A program made the position numbers and the translations under genes. Of a stretch of 38,493 nucleotides of DNA, positions 1 through 8,184 are shown in pieces. The stretch spans positions 1 to 38,493 of the forward strand of contig JAIXLB010000053.1 of NCBI GenBank assembly GCA_026931905.1. The letters run 5' to 3'. Each line of letters begins with the position of its first letter. Within the stretch, counting starts at the first letter, position 1. This DNA is from Chitinophagales bacterium (GTDB taxonomy: Bacteria; Bacteroidota; Bacteroidia; Chitinophagales; Chitinophagaceae). The notes beneath the pieces were generated by a model that saw only the letters and a program-made list of their open reading frames with translations, searched no databases and was not told the origin of the DNA.

Positions 1-34
1 AAATACATCAACACTTTACTATCTTGCAACACTT

Positions 35-817
35 ATGGCAAAAACTAAACAAAAAACAGAACCCATTATTTTAATTACAAATGATGATAGCATTTATGCA
101 CCAGGAATTAAAGCATTAATAGAAGCCGTAAAAGATTTAGGTAGAGTTGTTGTTATAGCACCCGATAAACCTCAAAGTGGCATGGGACATGCCATTACCA
201 TTAATCAACCTTTGCGTTTACAAAAAATTTCTTTGATAGATGATGTAGAATCTTATTCTATCAATGGCACACCTGTAGATTGTGTAAAAATTGCTGTTGA
301 TAAAATTTTACATCGCAAACCAGATATTTGTTTTAGTGGTATAAATCATGGTGCCAATCATAGTATCAATATTATTTATAGTGGTACCATGAGTGCTGCA
401 ATGGAAGCTGCAATAGAAAGCATACCAAGTGCTGGTTTTAGTTTATTAGATTTTAGTATGGAGGCAGATTTTTCTGCTGCTAAAAAAGTAGTTAGAAAAA
501 TTGCGATACAAATGCTGAAAAAGAAAAAAGATAAACACTTACTTTTAAACGTAAATATTCCTGCTGTACCAGAAAAACTTATTAAAGGTATTAAAGTTTG
601 TAGGCAAGCTTATGCAAAATACGAAGAAGATTTTATAGAAAGAAAAGACCCGCATGGACAAAAATATTATTGGCTTACAGGTAAATTTGTAAACTACGAT
701 AAAGGGAAAGATACCGATGTTTGGGCTTTAGAAAATCATTATGTAAGCATTGTGCCTATTGAATTTGATTTTACTAACTATGCTGAAAAGAAAAAATTAG
801 AAACCTGGAATTTTTAA
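35..817 (+). CDS. surE: 5'/3'-nucleotidase SurE
   Basis: SurE is a metal-dependent phosphatase that removes phosphate from nucleoside 5'- or 3'-monophosphates in the cytoplasm. The 260-residue product has the family N-terminus ILITNDDSIYAPGI (residues 11-24), with metal ligands expected at Asp17 and Asp18. Ser48 in PQSGMGHA and Asn104 in SGINHGAN match the other two family ligands. Length is normal for SurE. The usual family motif reads TNDDG, so Ser19 is a small departure next to the metal site. The ATG start gives a good N-terminus. The small membrane protein that follows begins 11 bases after the stop, suggesting co-transcription. Identity is certain from the motifs; substrate preference cannot be read. 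Confidence 0.95.
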   Translation: MAKTKQKTEPIILITNDDSIYAPGIKALIEAVKDLGRVVVIAPDKPQSGMGHAITINQPLRLQKISLIDDVESYSINGTPVDCVKIAVDKILHRKPDICFSGINHGANHSINIIYSGTMSAAMEAAIESIPSAGFSLLDFSMEADFSAAKKVVRKIAIQMLKKKKDKHLLLNVNIPAVPEKLIKGIKVCRQAYAKYEEDFIERKDPHGQKYYWLTGKFVNYDKGKDTDVWALENHYVSIVPIEFDFTNYAEKKKLETWNF

Positions 818-828
818 AAATAAAATGT

Positions 829-1134
829 ATGTTCAAGTTTATTAAAAAAGACAATTTAACCTTTGGAATTATTTTAGGCTTACTATTACCTTTCGTTGGT
901 ATGATTGGATTTTATTTTTATCGCTTTCATCGTTTAACTATTATTGAGTTCATTCAATATTTAGGAATTGAACAAAGGCTTATAACCAATATGGTAAGTT
1001 TTTCATTAATGGCAAACGCAATTATTTTTACATTATACATTAATGCACATATAGATAAAACTGCAAAAGGAATTTTTATTTCTACATGCCTGTATGCTAT
1101 TTTTGTTTTAGTATTAAAATTTTGGTTTGTATAA
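829..1134 (+). CDS. small multi-pass membrane protein, function unknown
   Basis: This 101-residue protein has a short basic N-terminus (MFKFIKK) followed by three hydrophobic stretches at about residues 12-32, 52-72 and 80-100, so it is probably an inner-membrane protein with three helices. No catalytic or binding motif is visible and I do not recognise a named family. It begins 11 bases after surE on the same strand and is probably co-transcribed with it. A Bacteroidota-type surE neighbourhood often continues into lipid A genes, but none follows here, so no function is assigned. The reading frame looks real because the codon pattern and hydrophobic periodicity are consistent throughout. Confidence 0.75.
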   Translation: MFKFIKKDNLTFGIILGLLLPFVGMIGFYFYRFHRLTIIEFIQYLGIEQRLITNMVSFSLMANAIIFTLYINAHIDKTAKGIFISTCLYAIFVLVLKFWFV

Positions 1135-1161
1135 AAATCTATTCATCATAAAAAAAGAGAA

Positions 1162-1569
1162 ATGAAAAAATTATTGTTCGTAGTAGGTTTTATATTTTCT
1201 GTTACTCTTGCAAATGCACAAGTAATGAGTGCTAAAGCACAAACTGTAGTTATTAAATCTGCTAACTTACGTTGTTGGCAGTGTTCAGAATTATTGGATA
1301 AATATTTAACCCGAGAAAATAAAGGAGGCTTTTTAGACAACGCTTTGTTAGAATGGAAAATAAATTTATTAAAAGGCGAAATTAAAATTAAATTTCTTCC
1401 AGACCGTGCAAATATTGATGATATAAAAGTTGCTATAAATAATGCAGGCTTTGATGCAGACAATGAAAAGGCTGAACCTGATGCTTACAAAAAATTACCT
1501 TCTGCCTGTAAAAGAGAAGAAGATGGTGGTGGACCTAAAAAAGGAGTTCCTTGCCATGTAAAACCTTAA
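1162..1569 (+). CDS. exported HMA-like cysteine protein
   Basis: This 135-residue protein starts with a clear signal peptide (MKKLLFVVGF then a hydrophobic core, likely cut after NANA-type residues near 19-20), so the mature part is periplasmic. Residues 28-100 resemble a heavy-metal-associated fold: a beta strand leading into LRCWQCSELL with Cys38 and Cys41 in a CxxC arrangement, then a second half ending in VAINNAGFDAD, which matches the usual HMA ending. Two further cysteines, Cys116 and Cys131, lie in a Gly/Lys/Pro-rich tail. A role in binding copper or another soft metal is inferred. It lies 27 bases after the previous gene and is convergent with the response regulator. Confidence 0.7.
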   Translation: MKKLLFVVGFIFSVTLANAQVMSAKAQTVVIKSANLRCWQCSELLDKYLTRENKGGFLDNALLEWKINLLKGEIKIKFLPDRANIDDIKVAINNAGFDADNEKAEPDAYKKLPSACKREEDGGGPKKGVPCHVKP

Positions 1570-1574
1570 GCAAA

Positions 1575-1988
1575 TTATTTATTATTTATTTCACTTCTTC
1601 CTCCAATATTATCTAAATGCTCTTTTGTAAGGGGTTTTGCCAATACGCTATTAACAGTTTTAAAAGAATTGGCACTTACAAAATCTTCAGGATTAGCTGT
1701 TGATGATAAAATAAATATTTGAGGCGTATGGCTACATTGAGTTAATAATTTTTCGTATTCTTTTAAAAACTCCCAACCATTCATTACTGGCATATTAATA
1801 TCTAAAAAAATAATTTCTGGTAAAGGTTGTTGGGCAGTTAATAATTCTTGAATGTAATCTATTGCTTCTTTTCCATTTTCTTTAAAAACAATATTTTCCG
1901 AAAAATCGTAAATTTTTATAATTCTTTCGCATACCAATTTTGTAATAGCATCATCTTCTACTAATAATATATTTTTAAACTTGGACAT
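1575..1988 (-). CDS. single-domain response regulator (CheY-like)
   Basis: This 137-residue receiver domain has no output domain. It shows the acidic pocket Glu11-Asp12-Asp13 in LLVEDDA, the phosphoacceptor Asp63 in FLDINMPVMNG, Ser95-Ser96-Thr97 after strand 4 and Lys118 in AKPL. Such proteins act as phosphoryl relays or bind a partner protein. Its ATG lies inside the last codons of the upstream histidine kinase (14-base overlap), so the two are very probably translationally coupled and the kinase is its cognate donor. Because it lacks a DNA-binding domain it must signal through protein contact or further relay; the target is not evident in the window. Confidence 0.92.
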   Translation of the reverse strand: MSKFKNILLVEDDAITKLVCERIIKIYDFSENIVFKENGKEAIDYIQELLTAQQPLPEIIFLDINMPVMNGWEFLKEYEKLLTQCSHTPQIFILSSTANPEDFVSANSFKTVNSVLAKPLTKEHLDNIGGRSEINNK

Positions 1989-4593
1989 CGTTCTTTATAT
2001 AAATTTTAAAAATTGTACCAATATCTATTGTGCTTTCTACTTCAATTTTTCCGCCCATGGCAGCTACTTGCGATTTTACAATATACAGCCCCAAACCTTT
2101 ACCTTCTTTTTCTACATTAAATCGTTGGTACATAGCAAATAATCTTTCTCCATATCTTTCTAAATCTATTCCATTTCCATTGTCTGCAAAGGCTAATATA
2201 ATATATTCATTATCAATTTTGGTAGAAATATGAACAATGGGTTTTCTTTTGTTTGAACGGTATTTTATAGAATTTGTTAGCATATTTACCATAATACTTT
2301 CAAGATATACCTTGTTATATTCTACAGTTTCTGTAGCAGAAAAATCTGTTGTTATTTCCATTTTAGATTCCTGTAACTCATTTTCTAAACTTGATGCAAC
2401 TTGCTTTAAAAGCTTTTTCAAGTTTATCGTTTCTACCTGAATTTCTTTTTCTGACTTTAAAACCAATATTTCAATTAAATCATTCAGAGTTGTATTTAAC
2501 TGATTAGTTGCTTCTTCAAATTTTTCTATCAATACTTGATTAAATGAGTCAGCAAAATTTTCTTTATTAAATAAGTTTAATAAGCCTAACAAGTTGGCAA
2601 CAGGGGCTCTTAAATTATGTGAGGTAATGAAAGAAAACTGTTGTAAATCCTGATTATTTCTAATTAATTTTTCTCGTAAAATATTTTGTTTATCATTCAA
2701 TATTTTATTTTCTGTCACATCTCTTGTATTAACAACAATACCTTTTACAGCAGGTTCATTTAATAAATTTGTAACTGTACCTTCCAGCCAACGATATTCA
2801 TTTTTTGCATCTAAATATCTAAAAGGTTCTAATCTAATTTGCTTTTTCTTTCCTAATATTAAATCATTCAAATACTCCATTAATTTTTCCCTTTCTTCTG
2901 GATGTATATATTCAAAAACATTTTTTCCAATATTTTGTTCAGGATCATTTCCTAAAACGTTTTTTACAGTTGGGCTCGAATAAATGAGTGCTCCTTTATC
3001 ATTAGCTATCGAAATCATATCTCCACCTGTTTGCACTAAATACCTAAATCGTTGTTCAGATAATTGCAAGGCTTCTTCTATTAATTTTCTTTTAGTAATA
3101 TTTCTTATCCATATAATAATCCCATCAATTAGTTTATTATCAAAACTGTTTCTTGCTTTCATTACCCCCCAAATGTTTTCTTTGGATTTATGAGTCAATA
3201 ATAAATCTAAGGTTTCAATTTCATAAGGATTCATTTTTAAATTATGAATAGACTTCAATACAACTTCTTTATAATCTGGGTGTATAAAATCAATAAATGC
3301 TCTACCTATAACCTCTTCTGATGTATAACCAAATATTTTATGAATAAGAGGAGATGCTTCTACAACAATATCTTTTTTATTGATAATAATTACTGCATCT
3401 TCAGATTCTTGAATGAATGTTTTATATTTTTCTTCACTAAATTTTAATTGTTCTTCTGCTAATTTCTTTTCTGTAATTTCTGTAGATGTAATAAACACTC
3501 CTACAATTTCGTCTTCACTATACAATGGTCTAAAACTATGACTGTATATATGTTGAATATTATTTTTATCTGTAAAGTTCGACTCTCTAACAACTTCATT
3601 TCCATCAAAAACTTTTTCAAATAAATTAATTACATCTTCCATATCACTATCATTCGTTAAACTTAATAACGAAACTCCCGATTGTAATTCTTCTTTAAAA
3701 AAATAAGGCGAATGTTCTTGAGCTGCTTTGTTATAGGTTACAACTCTTAATCTGCTATTTACTACAATAAAAGATTCTTTAGTGTTGTTTAATAAAAGTC
3801 CCATTCGTTGCTCAGCCATTGCAAGAGCTTTTTCTGCTGCTTTTTTACCTTGAATATTTCTATAGTTCATTACTATTGCTTCTACATCTGCAATATGCAA
3901 TAGATTGCTACCTATAATTTCTATATATATCCAATCGTTACTTTTATTTTTTATTCTTAGCTCTACCGAATGTACACGAACAGGGTTTTCTATAATCCAA
4001 TGCAACCATTTTGAAATAAGCATTTTATCATCTGGGTGTACTAAATTAAAAAAATTACTTTGCACCAATTCTTCAGCATCAAAGCCCAATACATTTTTTA
4101 CTGAATCAGAAACAAAATTTATTTTCAATTCATCATTGGTAAGTTGAAAAGCATCTGTTGAGTTTAGAACAAGGGCTTTAAAAAGCTTTTCGCTTTTTTT
4201 AATTTCTTCAGCAGTTTTATAACGCTGTGTAACATCAAAAAAACCTAAAGCAACTCCTTCTACCTTTTTATTATTATCAATTAGTAAATGAATTTCAATA
4301 TCAAAATATTTTTCGGGCTGTACAGGTATTTTGTAATTAAACTTTTTATTTTCATTTAATTGAATACACTGTTGAATATTTTCTACTAAAAAATGAAGCG
4401 TAGTGCCTTTGATGGAGTCTATAAAATTTTCATTTTTAGCTATTGTTGTAGTTGTATAAGTGGAATGAAAGCCTATATAATGCTCATTAAAAAGCAGCAC
4501 ATTAAATTTATTATCTAAAACAATATACGCATCATTAGTACCAGCTAAAAAAGCTGCTACAAGATTTTCATAAGAAAATTTAATTTGAGACAT
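1975..4593 (-). CDS. multi-PAS sensor histidine kinase, soluble
   Basis: This 872-residue kinase has about five PAS/PAC repeats in series (roughly residues 10-125, 133-252, 262-378, 386-502 and 511-630), each ending in a DVT/NIT/EIT-type linker. A HisKA-type dimerisation region follows, with the H-box SHNLRAPVANL and phosphorylatable His659. The ATPase domain has the N-box around Asn774 (MLTNSIKY), G1 DNGNGID at 804-810 and G2 GKGLGL at 831-836. No transmembrane segment or signal peptide is visible, so it probably senses a cytoplasmic cue. Ligands of the PAS domains cannot be read, and no haem or flavin signature is obvious. It overlaps the response regulator gene downstream, with which it forms a two-component pair. 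Confidence 0.93.
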   Translation of the reverse strand: MSQIKFSYENLVAAFLAGTNDAYIVLDNKFNVLLFNEHYIGFHSTYTTTTIAKNENFIDSIKGTTLHFLVENIQQCIQLNENKKFNYKIPVQPEKYFDIEIHLLIDNNKKVEGVALGFFDVTQRYKTAEEIKKSEKLFKALVLNSTDAFQLTNDELKINFVSDSVKNVLGFDAEELVQSNFFNLVHPDDKMLISKWLHWIIENPVRVHSVELRIKNKSNDWIYIEIIGSNLLHIADVEAIVMNYRNIQGKKAAEKALAMAEQRMGLLLNNTKESFIVVNSRLRVVTYNKAAQEHSPYFFKEELQSGVSLLSLTNDSDMEDVINLFEKVFDGNEVVRESNFTDKNNIQHIYSHSFRPLYSEDEIVGVFITSTEITEKKLAEEQLKFSEEKYKTFIQESEDAVIIINKKDIVVEASPLIHKIFGYTSEEVIGRAFIDFIHPDYKEVVLKSIHNLKMNPYEIETLDLLLTHKSKENIWGVMKARNSFDNKLIDGIIIWIRNITKRKLIEEALQLSEQRFRYLVQTGGDMISIANDKGALIYSSPTVKNVLGNDPEQNIGKNVFEYIHPEEREKLMEYLNDLILGKKKQIRLEPFRYLDAKNEYRWLEGTVTNLLNEPAVKGIVVNTRDVTENKILNDKQNILREKLIRNNQDLQQFSFITSHNLRAPVANLLGLLNLFNKENFADSFNQVLIEKFEEATNQLNTTLNDLIEILVLKSEKEIQVETINLKKLLKQVASSLENELQESKMEITTDFSATETVEYNKVYLESIMVNMLTNSIKYRSNKRKPIVHISTKIDNEYIILAFADNGNGIDLERYGERLFAMYQRFNVEKEGKGLGLYIVKSQVAAMGGKIEVESTIDIGTIFKIYIKNDVQV

Positions 4594-4729
4594 TGTAAAT
4601 TTATTTTTCCAAATTGGCTACAAAATATTCTCTTTGTTTAATGCTTTATTTGAAATTATGGCTACTAAAATTGCACTAAAAATATTGAATTTTAAATATA
4701 AAGTTTCTTTTTTTTCTCTGGTAGAAATT

Positions 4730-6850
4730 TTACTTAGTAGTTTTTCTATGCTCTTCAATTTTTACAACAGGTATTAAATCTTTCAATTCTATACTCATTG
4801 GAATTTGACCAATTTGTACAATGCCTCGTTTTCCACGAATTTCTATCAATGTTCCTACCTGAAAATTTTTTTTCATTTTTACCAAACTTCCTACGGTTAT
4901 ATTCGTTTGTATTTCTTTAAAATTCGCATCAACTTTTTTGGCTAATTTATTAACTACAATTTGTTCTTTTTTCTTGAAAAGTAATCTGTGTAAGTGTTTC
5001 AACACTTCATCTTTATTTTCATTTTTCTTCCAATCCAATACAATTTGTTTTAAATTTCTTTCCATTTCTTTTAAATATGCAATGCGTTCTTCAGTTGTTT
5101 TGTTTTGATGTTTTAATAATTCAACTTGCTGTTTATGTTTTTCCTTATGAATTACCTGCTGCATTTCAATCTTCAATTTTTCATTTTCTTGTAACGCATG
5201 TTGTAATTGTTTTTTTTCTTTATCTAACTGTTGTAAGTTTTTTTCTGTATTGTTTAAAAGTTTGTCTAATTTAAAATGATTGTCATCAACTAATTTTTTT
5301 GCTTTACCAATAATATGTTGTGGCAAGCCTATTCTTTGTGCAATAGCAAAAGTGTAGCTACTACCAGGTTTGCCTGTTGTTAATTGATATAAAGGGAGTA
5401 AATTATTTTCGTCAAAAGCCATTGCACCATTTAATATACCTTGCGTGTGGTGTGCCATAATTTTCAAATTCAAATAATGTGTAGTTACAATACCTAAAGC
5501 ATGCTTTCTTGCAAGTTCTTCCATAATTACTTCAGCAAATGCACCCCCTAAAACAGGATCACTGCCACTACCCAATTCATCAATAAAAAAAAGTGTTTTG
5601 CCATTTGCATTTTCAATAAAATGTTTCATGTGTAGTAAATGGCTTGAGTAAGTGCTTAACTCAAATTCTATACTTTGTGTATCGCCTATATGAATAAATA
5701 TTTGTTTAAAAATACCCATTTGAGAGGTAGGATGAACAGGCACTAACAAACCACTTTGTAGCATTAATTGCAAAAGCCCTATCGTTTTCATGGTTACCGT
5801 TTTTCCTCCTGCATTAGGTCCACTAATTACTAATATTCTGTTCTTATCATCTAATTTTAAAGTTAATGGAATAGTTGATTTGCCTGAATGTACATTGTAT
5901 AAATACAATAAAGGATGAAAAGCATTTTTTATATCAATACATACTTTATCTACCACATTTGGCATAGATGCTTGCATACGCATTGCAAGTTTTGCTTTGG
6001 CTTTTATAAAATCGAACTCCCCAACTATTTCTAAATACTTTTTTAGTAAAGAAGCGTAAACACTCAAATGGGCAGTAAGTTTTTTTAAAATTCTTAGTAC
6101 TTCTTTTCTCTCTTCTCCTTCTAAAGAAAACACTTCATTGTTTAATTCTATGGTTTCTTCTGGCTCTATAAATGCTGTTTTTCTGGTATCGCTTTCGCCG
6201 TGTAAAATTCCTTTTACTTGTCGTTTATGTTCAGCAAAAACAGCTACTACTCTTCTACCACTGCTAAAACTTTCTTCTATATCTGTTGAGTATCCTGCTT
6301 TAGAAAGTTTGCGTACTACTTTTTCAAAAACTCTTCTTAATTCATTTCTTTTTTTATATAAATCGGTTCTTATTTTAAATAAATTTTCACTTGCATTATC
6401 TTTTACTGTTCCATATTCATCTAATACATCTTCAATCAGTAATTCAATATTTTTTTCGTAGTAAAATGGTGCAATTATTTTATGTAAAAACGAATAAGCA
6501 TTTTTCTTTTCTGCATCAAACCATCTAAATATATTGCCTACATTTTTTGCAAGGCGTTTTATATTCATTAATTCTTCTTCGTTTAAAATAGCCTCTGCAA
6601 TGCTTAAAAGTTTTATTTCTTTTGAAAGGTTTAAAATAAAATCGTTAGGAAAATATTGTTGCTGCAAAAGAATATTTTTAAACTCATTTGTTTGCATTAA
6701 GTCTGTATCTATAAATTCTTTTTTGGTATGTACACGAAGGTTTACAGCTTTTAATTTAGCATATTCTGTATTACAATATTCTTGCAATAAGTTTTTTATC
6801 TTATCAAATTCTAATTGTACTAAGGCATTTTCAGGATACAGCTTAATCAT
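4730..6850 (-). CDS. MutS2-type ATPase lacking the Smr domain
   Basis: This 706-residue protein has MutS2 architecture: core/clamp helices at about 1-330 and an ABC-type ATPase with Walker A GPNAGGKT at 344-351, signature ELSTYSSH at 397-404 and Walker B FFIDELGSGSDP at 421-432. A long Lys/Gln/Glu-rich coiled coil at about 520-620 and a small KOW-like beta domain near 655-700 follow. MutS2 proteins are usually close to 780-800 residues and end in an Smr nuclease domain; this one stops after the KOW-like part. MutS2 is linked to suppression of recombination and to rescue of collided ribosomes. Without Smr, only the ATPase/clamp functions would remain. It is transcribed toward the histidine kinase, 136 bases away. 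Confidence 0.9.
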   Translation of the reverse strand: MIKLYPENALVQLEFDKIKNLLQEYCNTEYAKLKAVNLRVHTKKEFIDTDLMQTNEFKNILLQQQYFPNDFILNLSKEIKLLSIAEAILNEEELMNIKRLAKNVGNIFRWFDAEKKNAYSFLHKIIAPFYYEKNIELLIEDVLDEYGTVKDNASENLFKIRTDLYKKRNELRRVFEKVVRKLSKAGYSTDIEESFSSGRRVVAVFAEHKRQVKGILHGESDTRKTAFIEPEETIELNNEVFSLEGEERKEVLRILKKLTAHLSVYASLLKKYLEIVGEFDFIKAKAKLAMRMQASMPNVVDKVCIDIKNAFHPLLYLYNVHSGKSTIPLTLKLDDKNRILVISGPNAGGKTVTMKTIGLLQLMLQSGLLVPVHPTSQMGIFKQIFIHIGDTQSIEFELSTYSSHLLHMKHFIENANGKTLFFIDELGSGSDPVLGGAFAEVIMEELARKHALGIVTTHYLNLKIMAHHTQGILNGAMAFDENNLLPLYQLTTGKPGSSYTFAIAQRIGLPQHIIGKAKKLVDDNHFKLDKLLNNTEKNLQQLDKEKKQLQHALQENEKLKIEMQQVIHKEKHKQQVELLKHQNKTTEERIAYLKEMERNLKQIVLDWKKNENKDEVLKHLHRLLFKKKEQIVVNKLAKKVDANFKEIQTNITVGSLVKMKKNFQVGTLIEIRGKRGIVQIGQIPMSIELKDLIPVVKIEEHRKTTK

Positions 6851-6895
6851 AAATATTCTTTCCTTTCAGTTTTTGAACAACGAATTTATAGGCTA

Positions 6896-6914
6896 AATAT
6901 CATTTTTTGATATT
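6896..6914. repeat. 7-bp inverted repeat in a divergent intergenic region
   Basis: AATATCA and TGATATT form a perfect 7-base inverted repeat around a five-T spacer, midway between the divergent starts of the MutS2-like gene (6850) and the DUF2130 gene (6954). It could be an operator for either gene or a weak hairpin. The region is very AT-rich, so chance occurrence is quite possible. Confidence 0.3.
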
Positions 6915-6953
6915 GACTTTTAAAAGTTTAATTTGCCAAAAAATAATCAATAT

Positions 6954-8174
6954 ATGTCTGGTTTAATAAAATGTCCCAATTGTAAAACTGAGTTTGAACC
7001 AACCGATGCTTTTAGAGAAGAATTGCAACGTGAGTTAAGAGATAAAGCAAAAGAATGGCAGGATAAAAAAGAAAAAGAATTTTTGCTAAAAGAGCAAGCA
7101 TGGCAACAAAAATTGCAAGACGAAAAACAAAAAATACAAAGCGAATTACAACAAAGTATACAAAAAACAATAGCAGCTGATTTTGAAAATAAAGTAAAAA
7201 TTTTACAGCAAACCGTAAGTGATAATGAAGAAAAATTAAAAACTGCACGGCTAAAAGAATTTGAGTTTTTACAAAAAGAAAAAGCATTAAAAGAAAAAGA
7301 AGAAGAAATAGAATTAGATGTGCAAAGAAAACTTTTACAAGAAAGAGAATCTTTAAAAACACAGTTTCAAAAAGAAGAACAGGAAAAATTTATACTGCTC
7401 GAGGAAAGCTATAAACTAAAAGAAAAAGAATGGGAAAAAAAATTAGAAGATCAAAAAAAATTGGCTGATGAAATGAAACGAAAAGTAGAACAAGGAAGTA
7501 TGCAATTACAAGGCGAAGTGCAAGAACTTTTATTAGAAGAATTATTAAAAATCAGCTTTCCTTTTGATATTATTGAAGAAGTTGGTAAAGGTGTAAAAGG
7601 TGCAGATTGTATTCAAACGGTAAAAAACAATTTAGGTTTTATAGCAGGAAAAATAATTTTTGAAAGCAAGCGTACCAAAGAGTTTCAGCAAGAATGGATA
7701 GAAAAACTAAAAAAAGATATGAGGCAATTAGGTGCAGATGTAGCAGTAATTGTAACACAAGCTCTTCCTAAAGATATAGATAGATTTGGCGAAAAAGAGG
7801 GTATTTATATTTGTTCATTCTCTGATGTAAAAAGTGTAGTTGTGTTGTTAAGAAATGCTTTAATAAAAATTTACGATACCAAAAAAAGCCAGGAGAATAA
7901 AGGCGATAAAATGATAATGCTTTATGATTATTTAACAGGCAATGAATTTACAGAACAATGGAAAGCTATTCGTGAAGGGTTTATGTCTATTAAAACATCT
8001 ATAGCAAAAGAAAGAGATGCAATGGAAAAAATTTGGAAAGCTCGTGAAAAGCAATTAGAAAAAGTTTTGCTAAACGCTGCTCATATTCATGGCTCAATAG
8101 AAGGAATTGCAGGAAGCAACACCATAAATTTAAACTTAGAATTTGATGAGAAAAACTTGCTGGAAGATGAATAG
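6954..8174 (+). CDS. DUF2130 coiled-coil protein, possible PD-(D/E)XK fold
   Basis: I place the start at the ATG giving MSGLIKCPNC; the open frame extends 21 bases further to a TTG, but the conserved CPNC begins directly after the ATG. The 406-residue product has an N-terminal CPNCKTEF element (Cys7, Cys10), a long charged coiled coil at about 20-190, and the conserved DUF2130 core at about 195-310. Within that core, GADCIQTV (Asp218) and ESKRTK (Glu237, Lys239) resemble a PD-(D/E)XK nuclease signature. Nuclease activity is inference; the family is uncharacterised to my knowledge. A second helical part follows. The gene is divergent from the MutS2-type gene and convergent with the AraC regulator. 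Confidence 0.85.
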   Translation: MSGLIKCPNCKTEFEPTDAFREELQRELRDKAKEWQDKKEKEFLLKEQAWQQKLQDEKQKIQSELQQSIQKTIAADFENKVKILQQTVSDNEEKLKTARLKEFEFLQKEKALKEKEEEIELDVQRKLLQERESLKTQFQKEEQEKFILLEESYKLKEKEWEKKLEDQKKLADEMKRKVEQGSMQLQGEVQELLLEELLKISFPFDIIEEVGKGVKGADCIQTVKNNLGFIAGKIIFESKRTKEFQQEWIEKLKKDMRQLGADVAVIVTQALPKDIDRFGEKEGIYICSFSDVKSVVVLLRNALIKIYDTKKSQENKGDKMIMLYDYLTGNEFTEQWKAIREGFMSIKTSIAKERDAMEKIWKAREKQLEKVLLNAAHIHGSIEGIAGSNTINLNLEFDEKNLLEDE

Positions 8175-8184
8175 AATGCCCAAA

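Noticed and set aside
1146..1463. 105-codon open frame on the minus strand opposite the HMA-like gene
   Set aside because: It lies wholly over the exported HMA-like gene, which has a signal peptide, domain pattern and proper context. The antisense product has no recognisable features.
6933..6953. TTG extension of the DUF2130 frame
   Set aside because: It adds seven residues of no conserved pattern; the ATG at 6954 leads directly into the conserved CPNC segment.
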